NCBI RefSeq assembly: GCF_964340395.1
Contig: NC_135570.1
Location: 3,095,001-3,159,000 of the forward strand
DNA from: Glandiceps talaboti
Taxonomy: Eukaryota > Hemichordata > Enteropneusta > Spengelidae
Direction: 5' to 3'
Length of the DNA stretch: 64,000 nucleotides
Shown here: positions 28,201-50,365 of the stretch, piece after piece
Position numbering within the stretch: the stretch's first letter is position 1
How the letters are laid out: every line of letters starts with the position of its first letter
Translations under genes and position numbers: made by a program
The notes under the pieces: model-generated
Seen by the model: only the letters and a program-made list of their open reading frames with translations
What the model was told of the DNA's origin: nothing
Database searches by the model: none

Positions 28201-30874
28201 ACAGTGGTGTTCAGAGTTTTAACTTTTAAAGTTTCATCTGTTTGTTTTACACAGGCTGTAGGTATGTCAGTGGAGTTCATATCTCACATTACCCGTTATT
28301 TTGCCACATGCACTTTAACATCAAGAGTCGCCAGGGCTGAACAATCTATAGCTCATGTTGGAAGTTCGGTAAGTTTAAAGTTCAAAGTTCATAAATGATA
28401 CATGCGATACAACTTCACCAGCCATAGTCTGAGCTAGGAAGCATGACATGATATTAAGGGTTTGTGACTTAGAACTCTATTTTGTTTTGATAATGAGGAT
28501 AGCCATATCTCAGACCAGCCTTGCTACAGTAACTGTAGTGCAGTTTTCCACACTGTATTTATAACATTGGTGGACTTATATTTTGGCAAACAGATGGACA
28601 AAGTGAAAAGATGCAAAAATATGTTGTAAAAGTACATCAAAATTATTGTGAAAAAAGTTAAAGTTATACATGTAGCAATAAGTAGTATGGAAAGAGGACA
28701 CAGTCTCAAATCTACAATTTGGTCAATTAATGTACTAAAGCCCATTAACTGAGTAAAAGTCAACATATCAATCTCAAGCCCTAGTTACATGTTTGACCAT
28801 AGACCCTCATGTGGTTGGAAGGTGTATGGTTCAACAGAAGGAGCAAGAGAGAGAGGAACTCATCACTTAGGCAGAATTGCATAATTTTGACCTGTATGTG
28901 TAACTGGGCTAATAACAGTTGATGAAGTTATCCTCATATAAATTATATTATAACAACTCAAAGATTCTTCATTTTTTACTTTCTTTCAGATTCTTAGTGG
29001 TGTAGCATTGACCAACCTTGCAGGTGTGGTTCCATTGGCCTTTGCCAAATCTCAGCTGTTTGAGGTGTTCTATTTCCGTATGTTCCTATTGATAACAGTG
29101 ATTGGTTGTGCTCACAGTCTGATCTTTCAACCTGTTTTACTTATCTACTTAGGTATGTTTTATTAATTCCACTTTTAGGGGTGAGATCAATAGTGACATT
29201 TAGGACAATTAAAAAAACCAACAAAACCCTAAATTCTTTTAGTTTGTGGGGGGGGGGGGGGTAACCATTTTAGTTCTCATACAAAACCAATTTTGTTTTG
29301 TACCGTTAAATACAAATATTTCTAAAAATGTCAAATCAAGAAATGGAAGAATTTTCACTATAGTGAATGTGTGACACTAAAATACATTAAAGTGTCAATA
29401 AAAGATCTATTCATAGCACTACATACTGGCTTTGTATTCATAGCACTACTACCATACTACATATTGGCTTGATGTGTTACTTATCTGTGCTTGAATGAAA
29501 TTGATTGTGCTGTCTGAAATAATTTTCAATTTTGGCCAATTAAGTTAGAAGGGGATGGGTGGGGGTGGGATCCAAGGCCTAACTAAAAGAATTTAAGTTT
29601 TTATCTTTCATTGAACTATTGATCTTGCTCTATCAACTTTCATCATGAGCGTGTCTTCTGTAACAACACATGCTAAATAAGATGTATACTGATGTTGTAT
29701 GATGGCATATTCACAGTTTTAACCCAGATATTACTTTCTCTAAATGTAGCTATATCCTATCTATGTGATGATGATCTAACGTTACTCGTATCTTATATTT
29801 CAGGTCCCCCAATCAGGGTTCTGCCAAGCTTGAGAGTAGTCCCGGTCGCTAATTAATATTCATGTCAATTTGCATAATTAATATTCATGAATAAATTAAT
29901 AGTACACTCAAAGTATATGGTGTATGATCAAAGTTGCCAATGAAAAAGATAAAACCAACTTTTCTTTCTCTACTGATTTATAACTCTAATCTCAGTCTTT
30001 GCACATCGATTTTTTTTCAATCAGTTTTTGATTAGTTTTCTGAAAAGCTAAAGTTGTTTCAATCAAACTAAATATCCAAAGACGACTGCAGTTTCAAAAC
30101 TCTAAAAAGTTGCGTATATCCACACATACGCATCGCGTTTAGACGAAATCTCGTGATACATGAGACCTCGCGACAGTTTGTGACGTCACCACCCGCCATT
30201 TTGGAAATTACGTGTTTTCATCGTCGTGCTATGTACGATGGCAAACTACTAACTAAAAGTGTTTTCAGAGTAAAATTGAACAGAAAACTAATGATCGGAC
30301 ACAACGTCAACACTTTATAAAAGGTATATGAGGCTGTTATACTTTTTTGACGACGCTGAAGAATGCTAGTCGAAAGTCTGCAGCATCGTGTTTGCCCTGT
30401 AATTCACACACATACTGTACACATCAGCGTCAGCTGTTGTCAGTTCACACTTCGTCTTTATAAATAGTCAAGTATTTGTCATTATTGTAATTAATGGTCG
30501 TCTACATTGTTCTTTTCTCAAAGACATTTTCATACTTCATTATCTTTTAAATCAATACGCCCATGTGGGCAGAAAATGAATGTGTAATTATTAAAGTGAT
30601 CGTGGGGTCGGTGACACTTGAAGGTGGTGGTCGGCAACCTTTGAGTGGTGGTCGGCAAGGCTGAGTCCCGGACGCTAGCGACCGGTGCCGACCGGCGTCG
30701 GCAGATCCCTGCCCAATGAATAAAGCCAAATTACTTGATGAACAGAAAAAGGCAGCACAAGAAAAGAAAGCTGACTTTGATAATATCTATGAAAATGCAA
30801 GTATGGAATTAGATGAAAGCAATGTCGATAGGGAAAATACTAATATGAAATCAATGTCTGGCCATAAAGAATAA
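14073..30874 (+). CDS. NPC1: NPC1 intracellular cholesterol transporter, 20 coding exons
   Basis: Lysosomal/late-endosomal membrane protein that takes cholesterol from NPC2 and passes it across the limiting membrane. Coding exons: 14073-14126, 16856-18142, 19000-19247, 19435-19535, 19916-20079, 20921-21052, 21459-21641, 22065-22179, 22641-22768, 23331-23465, 24076-24165, 24790-24980, 25322-25464, 25968-26109, 26920-26975, 27512-27653, 27868-28099, 28255-28368, 28990-29152, then 30705-30874 (or 29804-29856, see the MITE entry). All junctions are GT-AG and phases agree, giving 1329 residues (human 1278). The start is chosen because exon 1 is an 18-residue hydrophobic signal peptide; an in-frame upstream ATG at 13983 lacks one. 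Visible: Cys-rich N-terminal domain to about residue 260 with [13 protein letters not shown]1 near 275-302, TM2 near 358-378, lumenal loop to about 618, sterol-sensing domain about 619-800 with [13 protein letters not shown], second lumenal loop with WLDDYFDW, and C-terminal TM bundle with [11 protein letters not shown] and [10 protein letters not shown]. The tail contains NKAKLLDEQ but lacks the terminal LLNF of the human protein. Confidence 0.97.
15250..15330. mobile_element. 81-bp inverted-repeat element, NPC1 intron 1
   Basis: The arms AATATTCACAAAAGCATCGT and ACGATGCTTTGTGAATATT pair with one base bulged. It is non-coding, with no clear target duplication. Confidence 0.45.
16397..16459 (+). 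repeat. (TTAGTG)n hexamer array, NPC1 intron 1
   Basis: About ten tandem TTAGTG units, one base from the animal telomere hexamer TTAGGG. Confidence 0.85.
16727..16818 (+). repeat. (CTGT)n microsatellite before NPC1 exon 2
   Basis: 23 tetramers ending 37 bases before the exon 2 acceptor at 16856. The pyrimidine-rich strand is the transcribed sense strand. Long open frames that run through it are artefacts of the array joined to exon 2. Confidence 0.95.
18240..18279 (+). repeat. (ACAGT)n microsatellite, NPC1 intron 2
   Basis: Seven to eight pentamer units just after a G-run. Confidence 0.85.
19351..19421 (+). repeat. (TTTA)n microsatellite before NPC1 exon 4
   Basis: About 16 units that end some 14 bases before the exon 4 acceptor at 19435, supplying its T-rich tract. 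Confidence 0.92.
19579..19835 (+). repeat. (ACC)n/(ATC)n trinucleotide block, NPC1 intron 4
   Basis: Successive ACC, AAC, GTC, ATC and again ACC repeats. The serine-, proline- and threonine-rich open frames on both strands are products of this array, not genes. Confidence 0.93.
20134..20202. mobile_element. 69-bp hairpin, NPC1 intron 5, with a diverged half copy near 38040
   Basis: CTAGAGGCTATCCGTGGCTTC pairs with GAAGCCATAGATAGCCTCTAG. The right half, GAGATTCGAAGCCATAGATAGC, resembles GAGATTCAAAGTCATGGATAGC at about 38036-38057 in TTC12 intron 12, so it belongs to a dispersed family. Confidence 0.45.
20764..20874 (+). repeat. Dispersed repeat copy (CTCGCAAACCAGA family), NPC1 intron 5
   Basis: The order of blocks TTCTCGCAAACCAGA, CCGCGACA, CTGCGAA, GGTGCCGT-AAAG, GCTGTGGTTTACAACGACGT matches a second copy at 1239-1355. 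Shorter pieces (GTGCCGTAAAAAG with TTGCGACGATG) occur at about 50777-50805 and near 3700-3760. The family is unnamed here; a SINE-like origin is possible but no polymerase III box is certain. Confidence 0.5.
20881..20912 (+). repeat. (TTTA)n microsatellite before NPC1 exon 6
   Basis: Eight units ending eight bases before the exon 6 acceptor at 20921. Confidence 0.88.
21694..21996 (+). repeat. (CA)n and (TG)n arrays, NPC1 intron 7
   Basis: A CA-rich array at about 21694-21785 (with GACA and AAAC variants) and a TG array at about 21924-21996 lie in inverted orientation about 140 bases apart, and could pair in the pre-mRNA. Confidence 0.88.
23435..23968 (+). repeat. 41-bp minisatellite made of NPC1 exon 10 end plus its 5' splice site
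   Basis: The last bases of NPC1 exon 10 (coding NKWVRPVV) and the following donor GTAAGTCATTCC are repeated in tandem. The first copy is exonic (donor at 23466) and about 12 intronic copies follow, with period mostly 41 bp (40 to 42). Almost every copy keeps the GTAAGT donor, with small variants (GTCGTG, GTCATG or GTGGTG before it). Because 41 is not a multiple of three, and a TAG appears in the first downstream copy in frame, using a later donor would truncate the protein. Confidence 0.93.
24284..24551 (+). repeat. (AAAC)/(ACAG) low-complexity block, NPC1 intron 11
   Basis: Mixed AAAC, GACA, CACA and ACCA units. Open frames here are low-complexity shadows. Confidence 0.9.
25157..25220 (+). 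repeat. (CTGT)n microsatellite, NPC1 intron 12
   Basis: 16 units, sense-strand pyrimidine-rich, about 100 bases before the exon 13 acceptor. Confidence 0.93.
25705..25889. mobile_element. Foldback element in NPC1 intron 13
   Basis: Nearly the whole 185 bases form one long hairpin. The arms start ACATATTGCCTGG, run through GGGCTATAGCACCCG and GAATCACATGCTATTTCCC, and meet at a GGCC-type centre near 25800. The left arm carries a short insertion relative to the right. No target duplication was identified. A smaller palindrome CTATTTCCCTAGGGAAATAG lies just to its left. Confidence 0.7.
26368..26414 (+). repeat. (TAATC)n microsatellite, NPC1 intron 14
   Basis: Nine pentamer units. Confidence 0.9.
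26630..26732. mobile_element. Short MITE-like element, NPC1 intron 14
   Basis: The ends are imperfect inverted repeats (AGACTGTAAGATAC and, from the right, AGTCTGTAAGGTAC) around a GC-richer core of about 70 bases. A related end appears near the left edge of the window at 49-70. Confidence 0.45.
29185..29624. mobile_element. Inverted-repeat element, AGTTCAAT family, NPC1 intron 19
   Basis: The arms start GATCAATAGT at both ends and share AAATTCTTTTAGTT further in, followed by G-runs. They resemble the element at 45556. The 440-bp body is AT-rich and non-coding, and contains a short local duplication of CATAGCACTAC near 29415-29450. Confidence 0.5.
29814..30711 (+). mobile_element. 898-bp MITE inserted in the last NPC1 coding exon
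   Basis: The ends form inverted repeats: CAGGGTTCTGCC at the left, and a right end whose complement reads CAGGGATCTGCC. The element is flanked by a 6-bp direct repeat CCCAAT at 29808-29813 and 30712-30717. Removing the element plus one target copy joins 29804-29813 to 30718 onward and gives an unbroken NPC1 tail reading [10 protein letters not shown], so the insertion post-dates the exon. It encodes no transposase that I can see. The CAGGG termini resemble hAT elements, but the 6-bp duplication is not the usual 8 bp, so the superfamily is left open. Left unspliced, it ends NPC1 at a TAA at 29854-29856 after a short foreign tail. Confidence 0.88.
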
Positions 30875-33800
30875 TCCACTTGGCCACCGCATCTTATCAG
30901 AAAGTGAATATTTACAATGTAAAATGAATTATTTCAAGGATTTGAAGCCATTGAAGTTTAACAAATTTGAATATTTCTATATAGTTCAATAGTTTGAAGG
31001 ACATTCATGGAATGTATTGCCGAATCTCTAGATCTCTAGATGCATTGTCAGAACTCAGACCACTAGAAGATTTTCTATGGTGGTCTGAGGTCTGAACTAG
31101 ACATGCAAAGTGCCTCCCCAGCAGTGAATATATACAGTTGTTACCAGTGGTTTCAATGCTGTGAAAGTACTTTGTATGCCTTGTTTTTGGATAGCCTAAA
31201 TAAGTGCCTTGACTTCATACACACTTCATACTGACTTGATTTGATCAAGAAGTTTTACTATACCTCCATGATTTGATTCAGCAACTATACTATGTCTTAT
31301 ATGAGTGTCAGCAAATGAGACTATCAAATATGTACAATGTGTATCTATATTCAAACACAATGGTCTTAGTAAAAACAATACAACTGGTGAAAAACCTTGG
31401 TGCATTTGCTTGAATGAAGTGATCTAAGGAATTAAGATTTCATGCAACGACAAATTACAAATAACTTCACTGATACAAACACAACAGTGAATATCTCTGA
31501 TGTGGGTTGACTCAACCATTTCATCAGTTTGGTTATATCTGTAGAAGTTAGTCTGTTGTAACAGTCGTACTTGATCGGTGTATGTATAAGTTCTAATCAG
31601 TACACAGGGTTATGGCATCTGAGATCTCTGTCATTTATACATTGATAAGTTACTGATACTAATTACATTCCATGTCTTTACATGAATCACCTCTCATTTC
31701 TGATTGTCACAAGCAATCAAATGCACCGGTAGTATTTCGTGAGTTGCACTGTTGTAAAAGTTTGTGTCTTTTGAACAAATAGTGTTATGTACAACTGCTA
31801 GTTCCATAGTATTAACTTCACAATAACCTTCAATTGTTATTATAACCCTAACTCAATTAATATCAGTTTGTTTCATAAACACTGAATGTTTAGTATTTTT
31901 ACATTTCTTTTTTTATTTGCATATCGTTAAGAACATTCCATTGTAATTTACTAGAGATAAATAAATCCTAAGAGATTTACATATATATTTGAATATATTA
32001 ATGTTGAAATCTACATCATTCCTCAGAATAATATAGACTTATTATATGATGAGATGTATATACTGTTTTTCTTATAAATGATACAACATATGACTGTAAA
32101 ACTATATATTCCACAGTTGTTGATAAGGAAGTAATCAATAATAGATATCATACAATCGACGTGTGTAAACGTTGAATGTAAAACTTCATACCTTTTCTCA
32201 AAATTAATCAAACTGTTATGACCATATCAACTGAACATGGGTGAGGCATGCAACTCACTTTTTTTCATGAATTTTTTGATGGTGTATTTTGTCTATGACT
32301 ATACTGATTACAAGTATGTTACTGGAGAATATTAAATGTTTTCTGTCCTGGGCACACCTGAACGACACTGGATCCTGGCAACCATCAATACGATAATGAT
32401 TTCGCATTGGATAGTCTGTAGCAGTGTGCCCTCTACAAGCTAATTTGACGTGCCACTGACGCACACAATTTCTAGTGACACACCAAAACTTGGTGTTCCC
32501 CAATCTCTTACTATGTGGTGACTCACAAGAAATCTGAGTTTTTTCTCATTTTGACTCACAACAACAAAATTTGGCCATCATTAGAGGGCACACTGGTCTG
32601 TAGTTAACATTTCATCAACTTTTATATCCTGTACTCTAACACCTCTAAGCCTAATGTTACAGTCTCCTTCATTTTAGATGAGTTCAATTAAAAACAAACT
32701 ATGGTACTTTACACATACATTTGGCCCAGCGTTTTACAATCTTGCCCTATTCTGAGATTGTACTACAGTAAAAATGATGTGTTTATACCATCATGGATAC
32801 GTCAATTTTCACAGATCATGCCTCACTATGATTACACACATTTAAGGTGAAATATAACGAAACATTTAGTATGTCACTACTTCAGCGACCATGTAAACCA
32901 AATGTGAATCTACATTTTAAACCTATTAATGTTCTTTATACTTTATTCTGGAACACCCCCCCCCCCCCACCCCCCACTGTAAAATATTGATGATTTTTCA
33001 CATGGTCAAGTCAAAATCAACAATTAAATATTAAGAGTTTTAATTTTCCACACAAAAACTTGTCTCCCAAGGTGACATTTACATATACTGATCTGAAATA
33101 TCTAATTGACAGCTACAGGAATTCACAGTACTATATTCGTAAGTTTACAAAAGACTTCTTTTTATTGGTCAATGAATGATAAGATCGGTCACATTACTGT
33201 GAATTGACAAATCAAAAGTTGACTTATGTACTGGGGTGTGATGTATATCTTACAATATGGGATGTCATACTTTGAAATAAATATCAAACTTTGAATTGTA
33301 ATGATTTTAATTTTAACAGTGTCTTGTGTTATGAGTAAAGTTGATTTATTTGGTGATTGAAACACAGTGTATGATGTCTTTGATAACAATGAAATTGCAC
33401 GAAAGGTATGACAGAATGTTGACCCAGAAAATTAGAGAGTTGTGAAATTTGGAAAATCTGGTATTGAAGTGGCCTGCTGTGCAAATTAGGCATTATATGC
33501 ACAATGTTGGAAGCTTCACACTTTGCTGTGGCATCCTTTTAGGTTGTGGTCTAACAATAACGGTTACAAATATGGTGAGTATTACCTGGTGGAACATTAC
33601 CATATTGTGGCACCTATGTTTGCTAGACACACTCCTTTTCACTACCTTAGGTATAACATGTATAATAGCTTCTGTGTTCTGAATGTATATCAGAAGGTGT
33701 TATGCTTGGAAATTGATGTGACTGTCAGCTGGCTGGGGAGAACGTACTTGGTGATACATCATGCGAGTATGTATATGTAATGATAAATGCCAGATGGGTG

Positions 33801-35629
33801 CTTTGCTGATGATATGCCTCCAGCATTCTGGCTGACAATATGGCCATATGTCTTCCTCAAGAGTTGTGATGTCACTTTTGGTGTCTCTTCCTATACTTCC
33901 CATTTCAAAGAAGTCACTTTATCATCACATACAAATACACAGTCTTTGCACATCCATAGCAACCCTCATCCTTAAAGCTGCACAAGTTACAGCTTGAATG
34001 GTTTTTGAAACTTCTTTGTTAGATATAATGGCTTACTTGTAATATTGTACACCATGAGATGTGTTGAATCCCCTGTGAGCAAACACAAATGTGTAGCAAT
34101 ACATATTTATGAACTCAAATTGATTTTGAGGTTTGTAGCAAAAAAATCAGCACCCAATGAACATTTGACACGTACAATGTCTCATTATTGGCATTTTAAC
34201 ACTTGTCAGTGAATACATTGTTGGTTGTCTGATTAAAGAAATACCCCAGTTACAGCTAGTGCAATCAAACTTTGCAAATGGGGAAAAATTACTCTGATTT
34301 GAAATAAATGACTGTACATCCAGTGTTTATTTAATACAAATATAACTTACAATTCATAAAAATCTAGAAAGGTCACAAATAATTTATGATACACACTCTG
34401 AAGTTTTGAAATGAAAAAAAAAAGAACAACATATATCACAAATGTGGGTTGACCTCTGACTTAGATGTTGGAAATATATAATTGAAATAAAAACAAACGG
34501 ACTTGGACAATGTTCATAGAAACCCATACACAAAGGAAAGTATTTATTATGCATTATCAAACTTTTCATGTTACAATTTAGAAACAATGTACAATATAAA
34601 GAGTTTGATTTTCATCATTTTCAGTTTTCTGGTTTCAGAACACCACATACAAAAGATAGAAAATATATTCAAAATATTTGTAATCTTGTAGAAAACTTCT
34701 TTTTAAAATTTATTCGTTGAAATGTCAATACTTAGTTTGTACTTGATGTCCTGCAAATTGTCAGAATCATAAACTCAAGTCATCTTAGGGCTTCCAACTC
34801 TAGTACCTTTCAGTCCTTGAAATTTGAAGGTGACAGGGGTATAAAAGGCCCCCTAACTTCATGGGATTATTGTCAAACATGAACAAGTACTGGGAACAAT
34901 GCAGTGATCCTTCTATGAAAATCCATGACAACTAAGAGCAGCTGGTGATGTTGGTAAAAAATTTGGTCTGTGTGGACATGTGAATGTCTTGGGAATGTGT
35001 GTGTTGTTACAGACAGTTGATTTTTATACATGATACATATATATATACAATTTTGGACAAAAAAATGATCGGACTGGGCTTGTTCATTACTCATACTGAA
35101 ATGCCGTTACTATTCATTACGGTTTTTAGGATTAGGATGTTGAGATGCTAACAACAACCACGCGGGTAGTCAGCTCCGTCTTTAAGCATTCACGGCTGTA
35201 TATGTTAGCACCCAAACGATTAATGGCCGTCACCAATGTACGATGACTTTTCCTGTTTGCATCAAAAGCCTGGTAATAAGAGGTACTGACTTACTGCAGG
35301 GCTAATCACAAATATCTCCTTCCTACTGACAATATCTAGGATGCTTTGCTTTTCCAGCAGTGTCAATGTCTTTATGTAAAAGTACCTTTCAACTACTTTG
35401 AAATTAATTCCAGTGTCAGAGGCAGCCATATTGGCAAAATCAGTTGACATGGGAGGTTGAGGATAATATAAAAGGAACACTGTGATTGGTCAATTTGTTG
35501 CGGATAATGGCCGGGCTGCTTGTAAGTGTTTGGGGGCATGTTAATATGAAGCTTACATTTCAAGGGGTGAGATGGAAAGATAGTGAAGTTAGCACCCCTT
35601 GATGTATAAACATAAGATAAAAGAAATGC
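30875..35629. other. Intergenic region and 3' UTRs between convergent NPC1 and TTC12
   Basis: NPC1 ends at 30874 and TTC12 at 35630, facing each other. An AATAAA on + at 31960-31965 and one on - (TTTATT at 34543-34548) could be polyadenylation signals, but neither is certain. The hAT-type MITE at 32422-32595 and a C-run near 32957 are the only other features; no open frame here has protein character. Confidence 0.55.
32422..32595. mobile_element. hAT-type MITE with 8-bp target duplication
   Basis: This 174-bp element has termini CAGTGTGCCCTCTA and TAGAGGGCACACTG, flanked by GTCTGTAG at 32414-32421 and 32596-32603. It is non-coding and lies between the convergent NPC1 and TTC12 genes. The CAGTG ends and 8-bp duplication fit hAT. 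Confidence 0.87.
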
Positions 35630-46918
<11,289 letters not shown>

Positions 46919-48103
46919 CTCTCTACTATGCAGTTTTCACCCTTGACCTTTCACCTCTTAGGCCCAGGACACTGAGGGCGTACTTTCAAAAAAGAATGTT
47001 CTCGACTCCGGCGGCGTTGCGATCGAGTCGTAGGTCTCGAATATTCGGCATCAATGTATATCTACCAGTGATCTTAGATAATGTAAACGGTATTAAGATT
47101 TTCAATGGCACTAATAAACAAACTAAAAAATGTTTCTGTAATAATTATTATGTAGATTTTATTAACAAAACAGAGAAGTGTAACATTTTAGTTTAGAAAT
47201 GGAAGGTTTAAAGAAAAGTCCAACCTAAACGAACATTTTCAAATGCGAATACATTTTACACTGTGTATGAATAAACCAAAATGGAAAGTATCATCTGAGC
47301 ATAAACGGCAGAAATATTCGTCGTTGATGGCGCTCATGTCAACCATTAACTTTTAAACACAGACAAGGTTGTCTGTAACGAGGATAGTCCTGCTTGCAGA
47401 CGGTGCACGGGTCTAGATTACTGACCCAGGGACGACTAACTCCGTATGCAAACTGAAGCAGGACTACAACGAGGAGTGTACGCAGCAACGACTATTTCAG
47501 TCAACATACATATCAAATGCGGCTAGACAATAGAAAACTGTCTGATGTGAATCAAAGAAGTTATCGGTACGTGTATAACTGGAAAAAAAACAAATCTTTA
47601 TATTTTAAAGAAACTATCCTCAAACGCAAGTAATTGAAGAAAACAACAAAGTTTCCAAATTGAAACCACACTTCCATGGTGAAACCATCGCGTTTATGCC
47701 ATGGGTATGGGTGGGGTAAGAATGATTTCAATTCACTGCCTCTCGGACTTACAGTTGGAATGTAGGATTCTTTTACTCGCACATAAATAACATAGCTAAG
47801 ATAACTTATACTAGTATAATCTGCGGGTCTGTATATTGATGCATTAATAGAGGGTGCCTTGGTGACTCGATTGCTGAGGAATCGCGACGTCTTGCCATGC
47901 CATCGAACGTACAATCACACTGGTGCGCACATAGTTCTAAAAACTACCATGCTATTTTCATTTTATTTTATCTACTAAAATAGTATCCATAGATACGTTA
48001 CAAAATTTAGGATGACTGTTGACAGTCTATTGAAAGCAGCTGGTGTAGAACGAACCCCCCCCCCCCCCCAATAAAGCAATTTTTAAAACCCAGACAATCA
48101 AAC

Positions 48104-48171
48104 GAACGAACGAACAAACAAACAAACAAACAAAAACAAACAAACAAACAAACAAACAAACAGACAGACAA
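48104..48171. repeat. (AAAC)n and related low-complexity array
   Basis: AACG, AAAC and GACA tetramers in the TTC12-Dmbx gap, shortly after a C-run. Confidence 0.85.
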
Positions 48172-50123
48172 AAAGGTTCAATTGTTGACGACTTCACGGC
48201 TTAGTACATCGCATATCTAGAGATATCGCTGTCACGTGATGGTCATGTTATCATTTGACCGTTATACCGGTTACCTCTATTTTGTCATTGTATCAGACAT
48301 TGCGTATGACAGGTAATCTTATAACTGATGGTGAAGCGTTACTACTATCTAAATCCGATTTACAGCCAAAATCCAATTGTTAAATGATAGAACGAGATCA
48401 TTATTTTATCTCACATGGCAATCACCAACCACATTAATCCGATAATTACAAAGTTAGAACTATCTCTCGGTGAAGATTTGATAAGATGTTGGAATCATTG
48501 ACATATACAATTTGTACGATTCTTAAACTGACACCCTAGGTGCGCCATATTTTGTTATATTATTACAATACAACGATTTTGGCATTTCAAGAATGATTTT
48601 CAGATTTTGCCTGGAAATCCGTAATTAAATGTGAATTCTCCAGAAAGGAAATCTAATTTAGCTGTTCGTACATTGTAGATATTTAAAAAAAAATACTATC
48701 CGAGTCATATGCTAATGGTTTCTAGAAATGTTGATTCTTTTGCTTCTATCAAAACTGTCCCTCCCCACGACAAAAAGCTTCCCCTCGGAAAAGGAGATAC
48801 ATTTCGAGCAAAGAAAGTAACACTACTTATGTTCATTTCAGATCAAAGAAAGAAACTAGTACTTATGTTGATTTCAATTGACAAAACTCTCCATACCTTG
48901 CACTAATCCACCCCTAATGCTTTTGAGAAAGAAGCTAAATACTATCGTTGGGGAATTAAGATAAAGATCTTGGAAACTGACCTCCTACTAGTTAAGTCTA
49001 TTCTAATCTCTCAATAGGCTTTGTCTGTTCAAGGCAGGTGACAGCTTTGGAAACACTACCATCTTGGTCCAAAATGATGACGTATAAATGTTAGACGGAG
49101 AAAATAAACTAGAAATAAGTGGTAAGTCAACAAAAAAACAACATTGGCGATGAATCGACAGTAGTCATTATATTTTGTCAGCATTCCACAACCATTTGTT
49201 TTGAAATGTGTACATTTTCTAGACTGTACTCTTTGTTTTGAGCCATCTTTACCAAAATACCTTTCAATGGTTTGTTTTTTAAAAAGGGAAAATATTTGTG
49301 TATTGTATTATGAGAGAGTATTGGGTTTCGGACGTTGATTCGTTTTGTCATACGGAGGGAGTGTTCGCCACCATTGGAACAGCTCGATAAAGTGTTCGTG
49401 AATCTAAGCTCTGCCAGGTTGAATTACTACAAAGTAGAGAGGTAACCTTCACTTAATCATGAATGAGAGAAATCGCTATAATAAATTGTAAAACAAGAAA
49501 AAAGGAATTTCTAAAGGAACTAAAACAGTGTAAATACTGGATGGCCTTGAATTAAAGACATGCAATTAGAATTCAATGTACACGTTGGTATAAGCCGCTT
49601 AAAGACTTAAAATAACATGTCGTGGTGTTAAGAGTACAGATAACAAACTTTATCTTCACTGCTACGGATTCTTTGAAACACATTAACACAACGAGATCTG
49701 AGTGAGGGAAGAGCACACGTGACATTTGGACGACGCTCTCAATGCACTGCAGTAACAGGTGTTTGTTGGAGTGTACTTGCACTAGCAGAGGGAGTGGTAA
49801 GTATCCGTAAAATAATCAGGCCTCTAACACAATTGAACATTATTTTTAAACTTGATATTCCAGACAAGTTTAAATATGATGTCATCACTGAATGAGCGCT
49901 GCTTTGATTGAATAACGACAACCAGAACTTGGTAATGGTATAGTGGTGGGCGAAGGGTGTAGTTTAAACAGCTCTTTATAATCTGAGCACAGTGTTAATG
50001 CAGTTCAGACAAAGTTATGACCAACTGAATGATCTAACTACCGTATCGATGTGCCTTCGGTATGTAATCAAAGGTCGATACGTTAAAGGGTGCTGCAAAA
50101 ACAGTAACTGATCCCTGCGAAAG

Positions 50124-50167
50124 TGGTGGTGGTGATGGTGGTGGTGGTGGTGGTGGTGGTGGTGGTA

Positions 50168-50227
<60 letters not shown>

Positions 50228-50365
50228 GTGATGGTGATGGTGGTGATGGTGATGGTGGTGGTGGTGGTGGTGGTGGTGGTGGTGGTGGTGGTGGCGGCGG
50301 CGGCGGTGGTGGTGACGATGATTGTGGTGACGATGATTGTGGTGGTGTTGGTAGCAGTGGTGTTT
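50124..50365. repeat. (GGT)n/(GAT)n trinucleotide array
   Basis: Successive GGT, GAT, GGT, GGC and GAC repeats. His-, Thr- or Val-rich open frames here are not genes. Confidence 0.93.

Noticed and set aside
33449-33780. Short + strand open frames of 77-85 codons between NPC1 and TTC12
   Set aside because: No family resemblance, no splice context, and two overlapping frames are equally open.
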